Origin: Melitaea cinxia
Taxonomy: Eukaryota > Arthropoda > Insecta > Lepidoptera > Nymphalidae
DNA length: 64,000 bases
Direction: 5' to 3'
NCBI RefSeq assembly: GCF_905220565.1
Contig: NC_059399.1
Location: 14,624,501-14,688,500, forward strand
Shown here one piece after another: positions 1-11,242 of this stretch. Position numbers and translations under genes: made by a program. The notes beneath the pieces are model-generated. The model had not been told where the DNA came from, did no database searches, and was given only the letters and a program-made list of their open reading frames with translations. The stretch's first letter is position 1, and each line of letters opens with the position of its first letter.

Positions 1-250
1 ATTTTAGGATAAAACATACCAAAATATTATATATAGCCTTGCTCAGCAAATGAACTATGCTACACAAAAATCATTTTTCAATTCGAGTCAGTAATTTATG
101 AGATAAGCACATTCAAACAAACAAACAATCTCATTACCATTTTTCTCTGATAGTGTACAATAAAGAGTATTTGTATTTGTATTTGTACCTTTATAATTTT
201 AATATAGATTGTTTAATTATGTCAATGTTCTAACACCTTATGATAAATAC

Positions 251-2192
251 CTTCTCTCTACATCGTGGACAATGTGTGTGATCTGCTCTTGCACAAGATA
301 AGCAGAAAACATGTTTACAAGGTATCTGGAACAAAGAGTTTAAACATAATACCAATAAAGCAAAGAAATATTCCGTTAAATTTATTAATTCCAAACGCTT
401 GATAAATAACATTTATGTATTACAAAACTTAAAATCACTTTTTGATTTAAATAGGACCTACTGCGATTATTACCTCCATCTTGCATTTGGGAATATCAAA
501 ATTATAATAGCAGTAAACCCTTTTAAATGTAAGTGCTAATATTGTAATATAAGTTTTTAAGCTTTCATGGTAAATGCCCCATTTGCTAAGATTATTGCCA
601 TTACAAATAAAACATATAAATCAATAAGTATCTGTACAATGTAAACATAAGATATAACATACCATCCTGCCATAGATAAGTATGGGTTTTGAGCAAATAT
701 CGCAACAATATATCATGGGGTTAAGCACTTTTTCCCCTATGAGCGTGGCTCGGTGACTCCAATCTAATCGCAACATTGGTTCTGGTGGTCCCCGCTGAAG
801 TGTTGTGAACACAGGAGCTTCTAATTGAGATATATCTGATGGTACTTCCACTGAAAAAAATATTTTTAAATTACTAGGGTATCAAACAAGTATACAGCCT
901 ACTTGATGGTAAGCAGTTGCCATAATCTATTTACACCTGTAACACTAGAATCATTAGAAATTCATTGCTGTCCCTACCCCTGTCCCTCTCCAGGAGTTCT
1001 GGCCACCTTACTCACTACATGAATGCAACATTTCTTGAGAGCAGTGATTTTGGCTGTCAGTAATGCTGCTCCAGATTTTGAACAGGATACTCCTTGGTGA
1101 GCTCTACATATAAAACACCTTTAGTTGTTAACTTATTCATTATTATACAAGCTATGATACACACGTTGACTGACATTCACCGGTATTACCCTATCCCTTA
1201 TACAAGTCAGAGCATATGTTAAAGAATATAATACTCCTAAATAAAAAGGCTCTTTAACACAAACAATTTACAATAAATTGCAGATATTTCAAAATGAGTG
1301 GAATTAAACTAACTTGTTTACTATATATGATGTACATAAAGTTGTGGAAATATACAGGTTTTATTTATTTTTATAACAAAGTTACATAAGGTACACATTT
1401 CACAATATTTAGATAATAATAGATTAAAGTTATCTATCCAATGGGGTTACAGCTTTATCAAATGTTTTGTTATTGTTTTTGATATTTTAATTTGAAGTTT
1501 ACAGTTACAATAAACTATCTAATACTAATTGTTAACAAAGAACATACTTGTTTTTTTTTTACACATAGTTGATAAATTATCTACTAAACCAATTTCAATA
1601 ATTGTTTATTCATATATTCAATAGTGCCAACAAAGCAAAAATGATTTTTAAAGAAATTCAAAACAACACAACAACAACTCTACATCCTAAAAGTAAGGTT
1701 ACAATATTTATATGACGTTAATATGAAGAACATAACATTGTAGAATTAGTTAAAAATTTTACACATTCATCCTATTTTTATCTATCCCATACTATTAGTT
1801 TATCAAAAATACTGCTATTATTATAAGGTAAGGGACCATTAACTCTAGCAACTAAGATATATTTAATTCACATATTAATGTTAATTTCGAACTAACAAAA
1901 TTAAAATATGACAAAGTTTTTAGGTAACCCCAACACACTTAAGTAATACTTTTTTTGGTATTAAAAATAAGATATACATACATTTAACCGGTTCTGCGGG
2001 TTCAGGTTCTTCTTTTACATCTTCCGGCACTGTTTCCTCTTGGTCTTGAGTGGTTTCCTCCACAGAACATTCTTCTTCATCAGACGACATCACTTTAGGC
2101 ACTTTCTTGCCCCTGCCTCTACCTCTACCACGTCCCCTCCCTCGCCCACGACCACGACCTCTACCACGAGCATTTTTTTTCTCTCCATTCAT
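251..2192 (-). CDS. Hakai: Hakai E3 ubiquitin ligase, 5' part (partial)
   Basis: Three coding exons are read on the minus strand: 2192-1982, 850-663 and 325-251. They join in phase (70 codons plus 1 nt, then 2 nt plus 62 codons, then 25 codons). The donor after 251 leads off the left edge, so the C-terminal part is missing. Exon 1 starts at the ATG at 2192 and encodes a long RG repeat followed by an acidic stretch. Exons 2 and 3 encode the RING finger: CDICSKPILIYGRM, then IPCKHVFC, then CARADHTHCPRC. The spacing and the GRM-IPCKHVFC core are those of Hakai/CBLL1. In the family a Hakai-type pTyr-binding zinc region follows the RING; it would lie outside the window. Hakai proteins bind phosphotyrosine substrates and belong to the nuclear m6A-methyltransferase-associated complex. 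Identity is confident; the splice junctions are inferred from consensus and phase. Confidence 0.88.
885..1090. repeat. Old SINE-like fragment in Hakai intron 1
   Basis: It contains the word TTGATGGTAAGCAGTTGCC and, further on, GGCCACCTTACTCAC. Both are shared in the same order with the better-preserved copy at 57391-57590. It is a decayed interspersed repeat with no coding content. The rest of this intron, to 1981, is AT-rich and shows nothing else. Confidence 0.5.
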
Positions 2193-2478
2193 TGAAAACT
2201 CTTTTTAACTACGAATAACTGGATGAATTGGAAGGCACAACTATATACGTTGACACATTGACAGTTCGTCGGCTGATATTTGTTAGTTCTCTATGAATTA
2301 GAATAATAAAATTATACTTAAAATTAATACAGATGTATAGATGTATAGATAAATTGAAAATAAAATTTTGTATTAGAGTTTCACACAATTTTTTATCATT
2401 AAAATCACTTTCTGATTAGGTATATATTTATATCATCACTACCATATCACTACCGCCATGTAAATGTCAAGAATCAAG
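2193..2478. other. Hakai upstream region
   Basis: AT-rich sequence upstream of the Hakai start codon. It should hold the 5' UTR and promoter, but no clear core-promoter motif was recognised. It ends at the MITE at 2479. Confidence 0.3.
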
Positions 2479-2976
2479 GGGTGCGTTCCATTGAAGCCCC
2501 GCAACGCCATCGACCACGACCGCTAAAAGGCTGAAATTGCCATTCTACTAAGGCAATTATTTAAAAAATGCCGCGGGCGTTGTAAGTGAATTTTATAAGT
2601 AGAACGCATATTTGAGCGCTGTCAGATATCAGCTATGTGCTCGCAATGTTGCGGCATGGTAAAAACGTGGATTGGAGTAAAACTTAACTAAACATGGATT
2701 CCCGGACATTTATCGTTGTATTTTTGCCGAATCAAATGAGATATAACATTTACAATTTGACATTGACAGTTGTTTATTCAAATTTTTGCCACGTTTTGAT
2801 GAAAGCCATCTCCGACCCATCTATATTTTGTGAGCGAAGTGGGTGCGATGTGTTTGCGAACAGTGACGTCATCTATGACGTTGAGCGATCGCTTGCGACG
2901 ACCATGGGCGGTGAGCCTTTGGTGGAACGATAAAAAGAACGTTACAGTTGTTGCTGTCGCTTAGTGGAACGCACCC
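2479..2976. mobile_element. MITE-like element with 12-bp terminal inverted repeats
   Basis: The ends are GGGTGCGTTCCA at 2479-2490 and its exact reverse complement at 2965-2976, about 500 bp apart. The inside is non-coding; the small ORF there resembles nothing known. The flanks do not give a clean target-site duplication, so the superfamily is open. It lies about 290 bp upstream of the Hakai start codon. Confidence 0.6.
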
Positions 2977-3327
2977 AATATCAAGTCATATAATCTACAT
3001 TCTATCAAATTCTTCTTCAATTCTTCTATAATTCTTCAAAAAGCAAAAATTTTATTAATAATACATTGAAACAAATTTGTAATAAAATATATAATAAAAA
3101 ACGGATTCGAAATTCATAACATTCCATAAATGACACGCAAGTACACTTCATTTTTTTTTAAAGAGTAACAGAAGAGTTTCGTAACGATTCTTCTTCTTCT
3201 TTGCCGAATGCGAATCTAAATTCTGAATCAGTGGATCAGCGGTAGCTTAACTTAAACTATAATTCATTAAAACAAATTTAATTGTTAAACATTTTTGATT
3301 TTCAGATAATTTTATTAAGAGATTTTC

Positions 3328-3480
3328 AGCGTCTTCGGTGCGACAAAGCCCGTACTGCGGTCACCAACCCGCCTGCCCAGCGTGGTGACTATGGGCAAAA
3401 CACATGAGTTCACGTTATTTTTGGCGTGAACTTGTGGAGGCCTATGTCCAGCAGTGGACTGTATAGGCTGTAATGATGAA
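3328..3480 (+). mobile_element. SINE-like family A, 3' fragment
   Basis: It matches the 3' half of a family present in about nine copies here (3837, 25507, 30829, 37817, 42589, 42926, 52927, 60371). Shared words are GCGTCTTCGGTGCGACAAAG and CCTATGTCCAGCAGTGGACT, and the copy ends in a GATGAT-type tail. Apparent ORFs in these copies are artefacts. Confidence 0.75.
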
Positions 3481-3497
3481 ACATTTTTGAATATCAT

Positions 3498-3802
3498 TAA
3501 AAATAGCATGGCGTCGTCTCCTGTCAAAGATTTTCATTGTAATATGAAACTTTGAATAGTTACGGGTTTCTGTAAAGAACTCACTATAGACGGCGCCACG
3601 ATTCGCTTAAACCGAAAATAAAAATCATCATATCAAAAATTTCGATCTAACGAGTACATCGTTCCATAGCATAATTGGCTAGAGCGCCGACACGGTCAGT
3701 CGGAGACGCAGGTTCGATCCTCGCTGGAACGGTCAATTTTTGATATGATATTCAAAAATGTTTAGAATTTCTAATGTGTGCGTAACACAAAAATAAAATC
3801 GT
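3498..3802 (+). mobile_element. tRNA-like interspersed element, copy 1
   Basis: It contains a tRNA-like core at about 3662-3731 with an A-box-like TAATTGGCTAGAGC and a B-box-like GGTTCGATCC. The acceptor-like ends GTTCCA and TGGAAC can pair. The anticodon-like loop lacks the usual U33, so a functional tRNA is unlikely. The flanks, ending near AAATAAAATCGTAC, match the palindromic pair at 28056-28858, which defines the repeat unit. Confidence 0.65.
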
Positions 3803-3836
3803 ACAAATTTAATTGTTATTGTATAAATTAAAAATT

Positions 3837-4184
3837 TGCTGTGTGATTACGGTATTAAGAATATATCCAGCCCCTCTCTTCCCATAGTTGTCGTAAGAAG
3901 CGACTAAGCCACTAAGGGATAGCACAAGTCCACTACCACCTTGGAACTTAAAAAGCTGACCGATAGCGGGATAACCATCTAACTGCTGGGTTTGGGGTAC
4001 ACAGGCCGCGGACGGGCAGCAGCGTCTTCGTTGCGACAAAGCCAACCCTGCCGTCATCAACCCGCCTGCCCAGCGTGGTGATTATGAGCAAAACACATGG
4101 GTTCACTCCATTTTTGGCGCAAACTTATGGAGACCTATGTCCAGCAGTGGACTGTATTAAACTGAAGTGATGATGAGTGATGAT
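3837..4184 (+). mobile_element. SINE-like family A, near full length
   Basis: It starts TGCTGTGTGATTACGG, passes through GTCGTAAGAAGCGACTAAG and CCAGCAGTGGACTG, and ends in a GATGATGAG tail. It is about 350 bp and is one of the longest copies in the window. There is no gene between here and 4991; that stretch is AT-rich. Confidence 0.75.
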
Positions 4185-4991
4185 TTTAAAAAAGACAATA
4201 CAAAAGTGGTTTGAAGCCTACTTGAATAAAATAATTTAGATTTCACTTTCGATTTAATTTTGATTGTAGATATTCTTTCATTATGTGTTTTTATGGTTCT
4301 CCTTAAAAAAATGACGAGCACGGCAAAGTAAATATACATAGTTTTCCAATTACAGCACTAACGCGTATTAACAGCTTAATGCTCGAAGTTGAATGTTTTA
4401 ACACATAGATTTAACTTTCAACTACAGCACAGTAGATACATACTTCGTGACTATAGTGATGAATGAAAAATCTAAGTGATTTCTTGATTTAACAATTGGA
4501 AATGTATAGTTGTTGCAATTTGTTATCTTGTTTGTTAGATAAGATTAGGATATAACACGTTACCTCTGAGATAAGATTTCTACACATTATGTTTTACGAA
4601 TTATTGTTTTTTATTAATTTATGCGTATAAGAAAATAAACATAGAAGTCTGAAAAGATATCGATTACGAATAATTCGATTAAATACAACCCTATGCTTAC
4701 GATTATTTTTTACAAAGATATTTATTGTACAGTCTACTCTGGAAAATGTAACTGATAAACATAAACAGCTTGACTCGCCTATTGAATTACCTATTTAATC
4801 AATGTACTCTGTGCTTTAAATTTTCATATCTCTCACTCAAAGAGCAACACGGAGGGGAGTAGCCATGTACAGGCGTTCCCCTCTGTCAAGATATAAGGCC
4901 AAATGGCCATATGCAAACAATAAAACTAGTTGCAGCCGCACTGATCACTAGACTAAATCTAGTTGCGCGATTGAATCAACGTCCTTCAAAA

Positions 4992-5938
4992 ATGCCAAAT
5001 TGTTCTGTTTTTTGCTGCAAAAAAAAGATCTGCCACGTCAAATTTACTAAAATATGGCGTTACCTTTCATACGTAAGTATTTTTTAATCACATTATTACT
5101 TGTATACTTCTTTTAAACCTTTTTTAAACTTAAAAATTACAAATATTATCGTTCGTGTTGACTCGATTTGTTTACCAACACAGGCCGCTCGCCCGCATAC
5201 AATATGCGGATCGGTCGAGCGACTGGTCGGAGTCTATTTCCGAGAAGTCACTGTCGCCGAGCGATAGTGTTGTTACCAGTTTGTTTATAGATGGTTATCG
5301 ATAAAAAACAGCAAAGGCAAAAGAGGAGACAGACATTTTTAGATTTTGATTTATTTAAAATATTATATTGCTAGCTTTTTTTAATAAACATAGTTATATA
5401 ATAAAATTGCATTAAATTAAATATAATACAGTACTCACGAGTATTAACACATTTTACTAGAATTCCTTAATGTGAACTTCCACCATAATGTTTTATATAT
5501 AAATTTGGCAGGTTTTCTAAAAATCCAAATTTAAGGGATACATGGAAAAAATGGTAATAACAGATTAACCTGGACGCCCACAAAAATAGTGTAATTTGTT
5601 CAGATCATATCAATACCACTAACTTTCAAGTGTTGGCGAACAAAAGAAAGATTGGTCCAGGGCACGAAACCAACACTAACGCCACACTGTTTTTGTCCCG
5701 TAAGTTTTTTTTTTGTCTCATGTACAAGGTAATCAAGATATGGTTCACCTTAGTCATAATAGTGAAATGAAGCTTAGATTTATCAACTTTGAAAATTAAC
5801 AATGTCCATCCTTTCAGAGTCATCAACAAATCATTAAATCTAGCAGATGACAAGCTATCATCTTATGATGCCATTAGTGTTACGCTCCCTACTCCCGATT
5901 CGTTGATATCACCGTGTACATCATCAACTCCTCAAAAT
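4992..5938 (+). pseudogene. Decayed THAP-domain gene, three exon remnants
   Basis: A THAP (C2CH zinc) domain is spread over 4992-5072 and 5512-5699, with a possible third exon at 5818-5938. Exon 1 opens MPNCSVFCC; exon 2 carries SKNPNLRDTWKKW and later ICSDH. These fit the family pattern of an N-terminal MP..C, FHxFPxxPxxRxxW, and C-x2-H. The junctions look right (GTAAGT donors, CAG acceptors). However, the FH motif at the end of exon 1 is in a different frame from the start codon, and exon 2 meets stops and a frame change before ICSDH. It is therefore a broken copy. THAP domains occur in P-element transposases and in host DNA-binding proteins; which one this was cannot be told here. Confidence 0.6.
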
Positions 5939-6054
5939 GTGTGTTAACTTTAAATCGTTTATTGTAGACTAGCATTGTTTGGCACAACAACGTTGCACCA
6001 AACGTATTGTGACATAATTATAATAGTTAGACATAGGCTGTCGCGACACTTTTT

Positions 6055-6325
6055 AACTGACTTCCAAAAAGGGGAGGTTCTCAATTCGACTGTATTTTTT
6101 TATGTATGTTACTTCAGAACTTTTGACTGGGTGAACCGATTTTGATGATTTTTAATTTAACAGAAAGCTGATGTTTATCATGTAGTCGCGTTTAAATTTC
6201 ATCGAGATCTGATAACAACTTTTTGAGTAACCTTTGATAACGCGTATATATTACGTATATTGTATTACTTGTCGATGTAATTAAAGTCAGTTTTGTTTTC
6301 GTTTGCGAGCAAATACAATTATTGT
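6055..6325 (+). repeat. Interspersed repeat family B, copy 1
   Basis: The family starts AACCGACTTCAAAAAAGGAG and ends near TTGAAGTCGGTTTT, so its ends are short inverted repeats. This copy has slightly diverged ends (AACTGACTTCC, TTAAAGTCAG). Other copies lie at 32468, 36391, 37441, 41744 and 43596, with a very old one near 61100. No coding capacity. The class is uncertain. Confidence 0.65.
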
Positions 6326-6831
6326 AGATAATGATGTGTTGTACAAAGTCCTACTACATTATATATTTCTATTATCATTAGTTTTTGCAGCGTACGCAAT
6401 GTAAGGAATTTTTTAGGTTATTTTTTTTATCCCTTGGGTTACATTATTGGGGTTTTAGTAAGGATCCCTAATATTTTTGAAAATATAGTATAAGCTATGT
6501 CGCTCAAGGATAGTGTAGCTTCTTAACGGTGAAATAATTTTTTTAATCGGTCCAGTAGTTTCGGAGCCTTTTCAATGCTAACAAACAAACAATCAAATCT
6601 TTACTCTTTATAATCGTTTATTTTACATGAAGATGTTTGATTTGTAGTATATAATAAATTAAGCCTATTTTTATAATAATATCTTACCTTTGTATCACTT
6701 TAAAAACCTTATTTCCCTAACCGAGTACTTGAATTTATCGATAATGGATATCGACAGTTGTTACAACCATGGCTTTAAGAAACTTGTCAGTGTAGTTGCG
6801 GCGTGTCATTATACTGTAATGACACAGAATG

Positions 6832-6838
<7 letters not shown>

Positions 6839-6869
<31 letters not shown>
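6839..6869. repeat. (GT)n microsatellite
   Basis: About 15 uninterrupted GT units. It lies in the AT-rich region upstream of NAXE, where no gene was seen between 6326 and 7151. Confidence 0.9.
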
Positions 6870-6872
<3 letters not shown>

Positions 6873-7151
6873 AATGTAAGTGTGATTTTAATTTAGTATG
6901 TGTGAGTTTCGTAGTGACAGACGATTATTTTTGTGTGGGAATTAGATAAAGTGTGCATGTGTGTAATTTCCCCCCGCAAAAAATGACAGACAGTTTTGTA
7001 TCGGTAGCAGACGCAATGGCTACTCTACTCCGTGTTGCTCTAAGCTCTCACTTCACTACATTATACTGATTATAATATTATAATTATATCATAACTTATA
7101 TGTACTTTATATACTAATTAATTAATATTTTCCTAATATATTTAAGTGTAA

Positions 7152-9178
7152 ATGTTACTTCAGAGGGTTTTCGGATACACTTTAGCGGTACGTATACGAT
7201 ACATTTTTTACGTACATAAATGTTCTAAATTTATAGTATAACTATTAATAAAATTGTAAATTTATTACATATTTATCCCTTGCAGTTGAGACTAGCTACT
7301 ATAAGTTTCAAAGGTGTAGTAGCTTGCGGAGGAAGTCAATGTAATTATAATACGACAAACAAAATGAACTATTTAACGCAATCCGAAGCAGCGGCTCTTG
7401 ACCAGGAGTTGTTTAATGAGTATAAATTCAGTGTAGATCAGCTTATGGAATTAGCTGGTTTAAGTGTAGCAACAGCTGTGGCGCGTGTATTCCCATCTAC
7501 TACGTAAGTTGGAAACATCAAAAACGATGAAAATTGATGTATATTTGAAGACGCGTTGACGCAGAGATCAGAGCATTGACTGTTGCGGTGGCGGTCGCTG
7601 GTTCTATTCACGCTCATGAAGACATTTGGAAAGACAATATACATGTCTTTCAAAATCTGGGTATTTGTCTTTGCGTCATGTGTTTGCTGGACCTTGGAAC
7701 AAGAGTAAACCCCCTATGAAATGCTGTTGAATGTAAAGTGTTCTAACTTACTCCGAGTGTTAGTAATAACACTTGAGTTTATGTTAACACTTAGGTATAA
7801 AATTAAGATGGATAATATTGTTGTATAATTAATAACATAGAGGTCAGAGGTACTCTTATAATAATAATAATTTATTTGCGAAAGTGATAGTAAATTTAAT
7901 TGTATCATAATCATCAATTTTTATACAAAAATAATAACATATTTACAGGCACAAATCGGCATTAATTATTTGTGGACCGGGCAACAATGGTGGTGATGGA
8001 CTCGTAGCAGCTCGACACATGACTCTCTTTGGTTATAACGTAGATGTTTATTATCCAAAACGCACACCAAATCCCTTGTATAAAAATTTGCTTCTGCAAT
8101 GTGACAAGTTCGGAGTGAATGTTCTAGAGACATTGCCCCCTTCGGAGGAGTTGAAAAATCATTACCAAGTCCTTGTGGATGCATTATTTGGGTTTAGTTT
8201 TAAACCGCCTGTAAGGGAAGCATTGAAACCAGCATTAGATGCCTTAATTAACGCCGAATTACCTGTTTGTAGGTAAGTTGTAAACAAAAACTGCAAATTG
8301 AGTAAATTTTCATTCTGCCTTTTATAAACTCCTAGAATTCTGCGTGTGTCTTCACTTGCGAGGATCAAATCATTTTGGTGACTCTGTTTTCTCCTTTTAA
8401 ATTAGCCAGTCACTCGTTCAGAACATAGCAGTTTCCTGATAAAAGAATTTAAAAATCAGTTTAGTAATTTTTGATATAAATAAACAATAAGCTATATATA
8501 TATATAATACTAATCTATCTGCCCTTACTTTTAAAAAAACTTGCCATGGGAGTGTTCGTAATTTTTTTTTTACACCACGATGAGTTAATATTGATTAAAA
8601 GTAAAAATCTTCAAAAATTTTAGGGAAAAAAATACATTTGATTAATTTTTATAAGAAAAATTGAAAGCATTTTGGAATTTTTAATGATTGTGGTAGATAG
8701 TAATGCTATTCAGGTTGCCTATAAAGAAAAAAACACAGAACTATTTAAAAATTTGTGGTTACGTTAGTGAAAATTATCATTCTAAATTTTTGAAGAATTT
8801 CGTTTTTTTGTAACTTAAAAAAATGAGATATTTTTTTCTTTTGTTTTTCCAAGTAGACATGGGCAGGTCTATCCTCCGGTCTCGGCTTATTGTTGAATTT
8901 TGGACAACCTGTATATATTTATATTTTTATATTTTTTTATCTCTTTCAGTGTGGACATTCCTAGTGGTTGGGATGTAGAAAAAGGTCCAGACTCAGAAAA
9001 TTCTCTTAAACCAAATCTACTTATTTCACTTTCAGCACCTAAGCTGTGTGCTAAACCTGAAATACTTAAAAATGCTAAGCATTATCTAGGAGGAAGATTT
9101 TTACCTCCAGGTATCATAGAAAAATACAAGCTTAAACTACCAGAATATCCAGAACAAAGTCAAGTTGTTGAGTTATAA
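7152..9178 (+). CDS. Naxe: NAD(P)H-hydrate epimerase (NAXE)
   Basis: Four exons: 7152-7187, 7286-7503, 7949-8272 and 8950-9178. All have GT-AG introns and matching phases, giving 268 codons plus TAA. The enzyme interconverts the R and S epimers of damaged NAD(P)H hydrate so that the dehydratase can repair it. Seen in the product: CGPGNNGGDGLVAARHM at the end of the first strand of the YjeF_N Rossmann-like fold, DALFGFSF, and VDIPSGWDVEKG. These are hallmark segments of the family, and the length is normal. The first ATG gives a basic, hydrophobic N-terminus (MLLQRVFGYTLA) compatible with a mitochondrial signal. A second ATG at 7364 (residue 39) would give a cytosolic form. Both are plausible starts. 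Confidence 0.93.
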
Positions 9179-9198
9179 TTTGTCTGTTAAAAATTGTA

Positions 9199-9204
9199 AA
9201 TAAA
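9199..9204 (+). terminator. NAXE polyadenylation signal
   Basis: AATAAA 21 nt after the NAXE stop codon. It is the nearest canonical signal; the cleavage site was not determined. Confidence 0.6.
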
Positions 9205-9409
9205 TAATGTTATTACAAATTTGTTTCAATTTTTTTTTATTTATTTATTCAAATTGTGGCATACTTTTGATTTGCTTTTAAATATAATAAAGTAAGGGTG
9301 TGTGACGATTGTGTCTCGTAAGTTAATATTGTATACTGTATAGCCTAAACAAACTAACAAAAACCAGACTTTCAATTAGTGCATTATTAAAGGATAATGC
9401 CCATATAAG

Positions 9410-9411
<2 letters not shown>

Positions 9412-9441
<30 letters not shown>
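9412..9441. repeat. (TA)n microsatellite
   Basis: About 15 TA units in AT-rich intergenic DNA (9205-9745) that otherwise shows no gene. Confidence 0.85.
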
Positions 9442-9443
<2 letters not shown>

Positions 9444-9745
9444 CATAAACCCTAATATACATACGTCACGGATAAAGCTTTTTTGCCTTTCATGATTATA
9501 CAACTATATACTACGAGTACTATGATAGACTACGATAATATACGATATACTACGATTTATAAAAATCTTTTCATGAATTTTAACATTCTTTTTCAAAAAA
9601 AATCTTTAAAAACAAGATTGATCATGATTTCCAAACGATTGAAAAGATCAATTGATCAAGAGATATGACCACAGAGTACTTTGTATAGTTTGTATACCTA
9701 TCATGGAGCATTTCTCTATGCTCCATGATATTATATACCTATATT

Positions 9746-10903
9746 CATAGATCAAGTAAAAAAAGGTAGATAACGCACCTAGAACAGAAAACTGAAGCCA
9801 CTTTTTTAAAGATGTGTGAGTGAGTGAAGTGTTGACACCTTTTAAAAAAAGTCCCTAAAATTTTTATTAAACAATTAATTTAATATAGGTAAAATGGGTA
9901 TGTGAAAATAAAAACATGTTTATAGTTTTAAATAAATTTACTAAAAATAAAACAAAAAATCGGTAGAATAATAAAAAAATATATTCGTAAGATAATCGTA
10001 TGAATGGACACTTTCTATCCCCTCTGTTTATTTGTTTTCAGTTTGCAGTCGGTTTTTTTTAACTATTTTTCTTAAACCTAGAATCCTTTATGTTGTATAA
10101 GTTTTTTAAATTTTTGTCGCTTAGAACTCAGAGTCATCGTCATTGTTTGCATTTTACTAATATGATGTAGTCTTATGTTCAAATATTTTTCAATCACTAA
10201 TCGTATTAAATTGACTTTATGCGCATGGCCAGCATAATCGTGGTCATTTTCTCAGTCTTACAGCCGCTACCCATTCACCTCTTATTAAAATATTCGTTGG
10301 AAACCTAAAACCATGAAATTTGATAGTAAAATATGGGTACCTAGTTTACTCAAAAATTGTAAAAAGTTAAAACATAAAACAAACGAGTTAATAATTCATA
10401 AATATATTTTGATTTTTTTATTTTCAATTTATGTAACATAAAATAACACGAGAAAAAAACAATAATTATGTCTACTTTTTACTTAATTATTTTTCTGATT
10501 GCGTACAATTTACTTACCCACATTTTGGGGTATTGAAAAAAAGAACTACTGGCAACACTCCCGTGGTACGTCATTTCGTGACATTGAAATTATAAGTTCC
10601 GAATAACCTCAATATTATTTTGGAATAACAATAAATTTAAAGTTTTATATGTACTTACGTGTGAAACGATATTCCTTCAGATTTTTTGTTTACTTTGGTA
10701 TTGTTTTTGCACCATTTAATCACACAAGACGGCATTTTATAAGCAAAGTTACTGTATGAAGTCTCGTGACATACTAACGAAAATGAGCGTAGTTTGATGC
10801 ATATGTGTGCGTGAGCGCGTGTATTTACTTGAAGGAGCCGAGTTTTGTGGCTTCACTAACAACAAAGGCCGCGCATTATCTACTTTTTTTTACTATATCT
10901 ATG
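9746..10903 (-). mobile_element. P-element-like transposon, non-autonomous
   Basis: The 8-bp sequence CCTATATT occurs at 9738-9745 and again at 10904-10911, a perfect target-site duplication. Between them, the ends are imperfect inverted repeats of about 30 bp: CATAGATCAAGTAAAAAAAG on the left, and CATAGATATAGTAAAAAAAA as the reverse complement of the right end. Both continue into GTAGATAAYGC. An 8-bp duplication and a THAP-domain remnant on the minus strand inside are both characteristic of the P superfamily. At 1158 bp, with a broken frame, it cannot encode a full transposase. Confidence 0.72.
10244..10735 (-). pseudogene. THAP-domain remnant of P-like transposase
   Basis: Exon 1, 10735-10659, reads MPSCVIKWCKNNTKVN and ends in GISFHT before a GTAAGT donor, in phase 2. 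The acceptor ending at 10305 opens exon 2 at 10304 in the matching phase, reading FPTNILIRGEWVAAVRLRK. It then hits TGA at 10246-10244, where the THAP family normally has its conserved Trp. The order C..C, FH, FP, W fits a THAP zinc DNA-binding domain. Nothing recognisable follows, so the catalytic part is lost. The intron phase matches the THAP remnant at 4992. Confidence 0.65.
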
Positions 10904-10914
10904 CCTATATTATA

Positions 10915-11242
10915 TGTTAGAGTATTAAAAATATGGATCAATTATCAAAACATTTATTTTAAGGTTTAGCAACACTATCATTTTAATATCAGTAAAATCG
11001 TTTAATTGCCAGGCCTTTGATAGCTCGTTTGTCATGGCAACACAGTTGACACTTAAGAGGGGAATGGACGTTGACGGGGAATTATTTTATTTTAGCTTTG
11101 GCGGTGGTAGATTAAAAGCAGAGAGAATATATACTGACTACGGATCAGACGTAAAAGGCGGTCTCGATACTACTTAGTGGCGTTAAGTACTGATGTCTTA
11201 ATTAATAAACTTTATAATAGTGCATATTGAGTTTTTCTAACA
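10915..11242 (+). repeat. 5' LTR
   Basis: 328 bp, starting TGTTAGAGTATTAAAAATAT and ending TTTTTCTAACA. By eye it is the same as the 3' LTR. It contains an AATAAA-type signal near its end. Confidence 0.93.

Noticed and set aside
3662..3731. Functional tRNA gene
   Set aside because: The core is embedded in an interspersed repeat present several times, and the anticodon-like loop lacks the conserved U33. Treated as a tRNA-like mobile element.
8820..8920. Mariner-type end (GGACAACCTGTATA) in NAXE intron 3
   Set aside because: The similarity to a transposon terminus is short and no opposite end was found, so it is not listed as an element.
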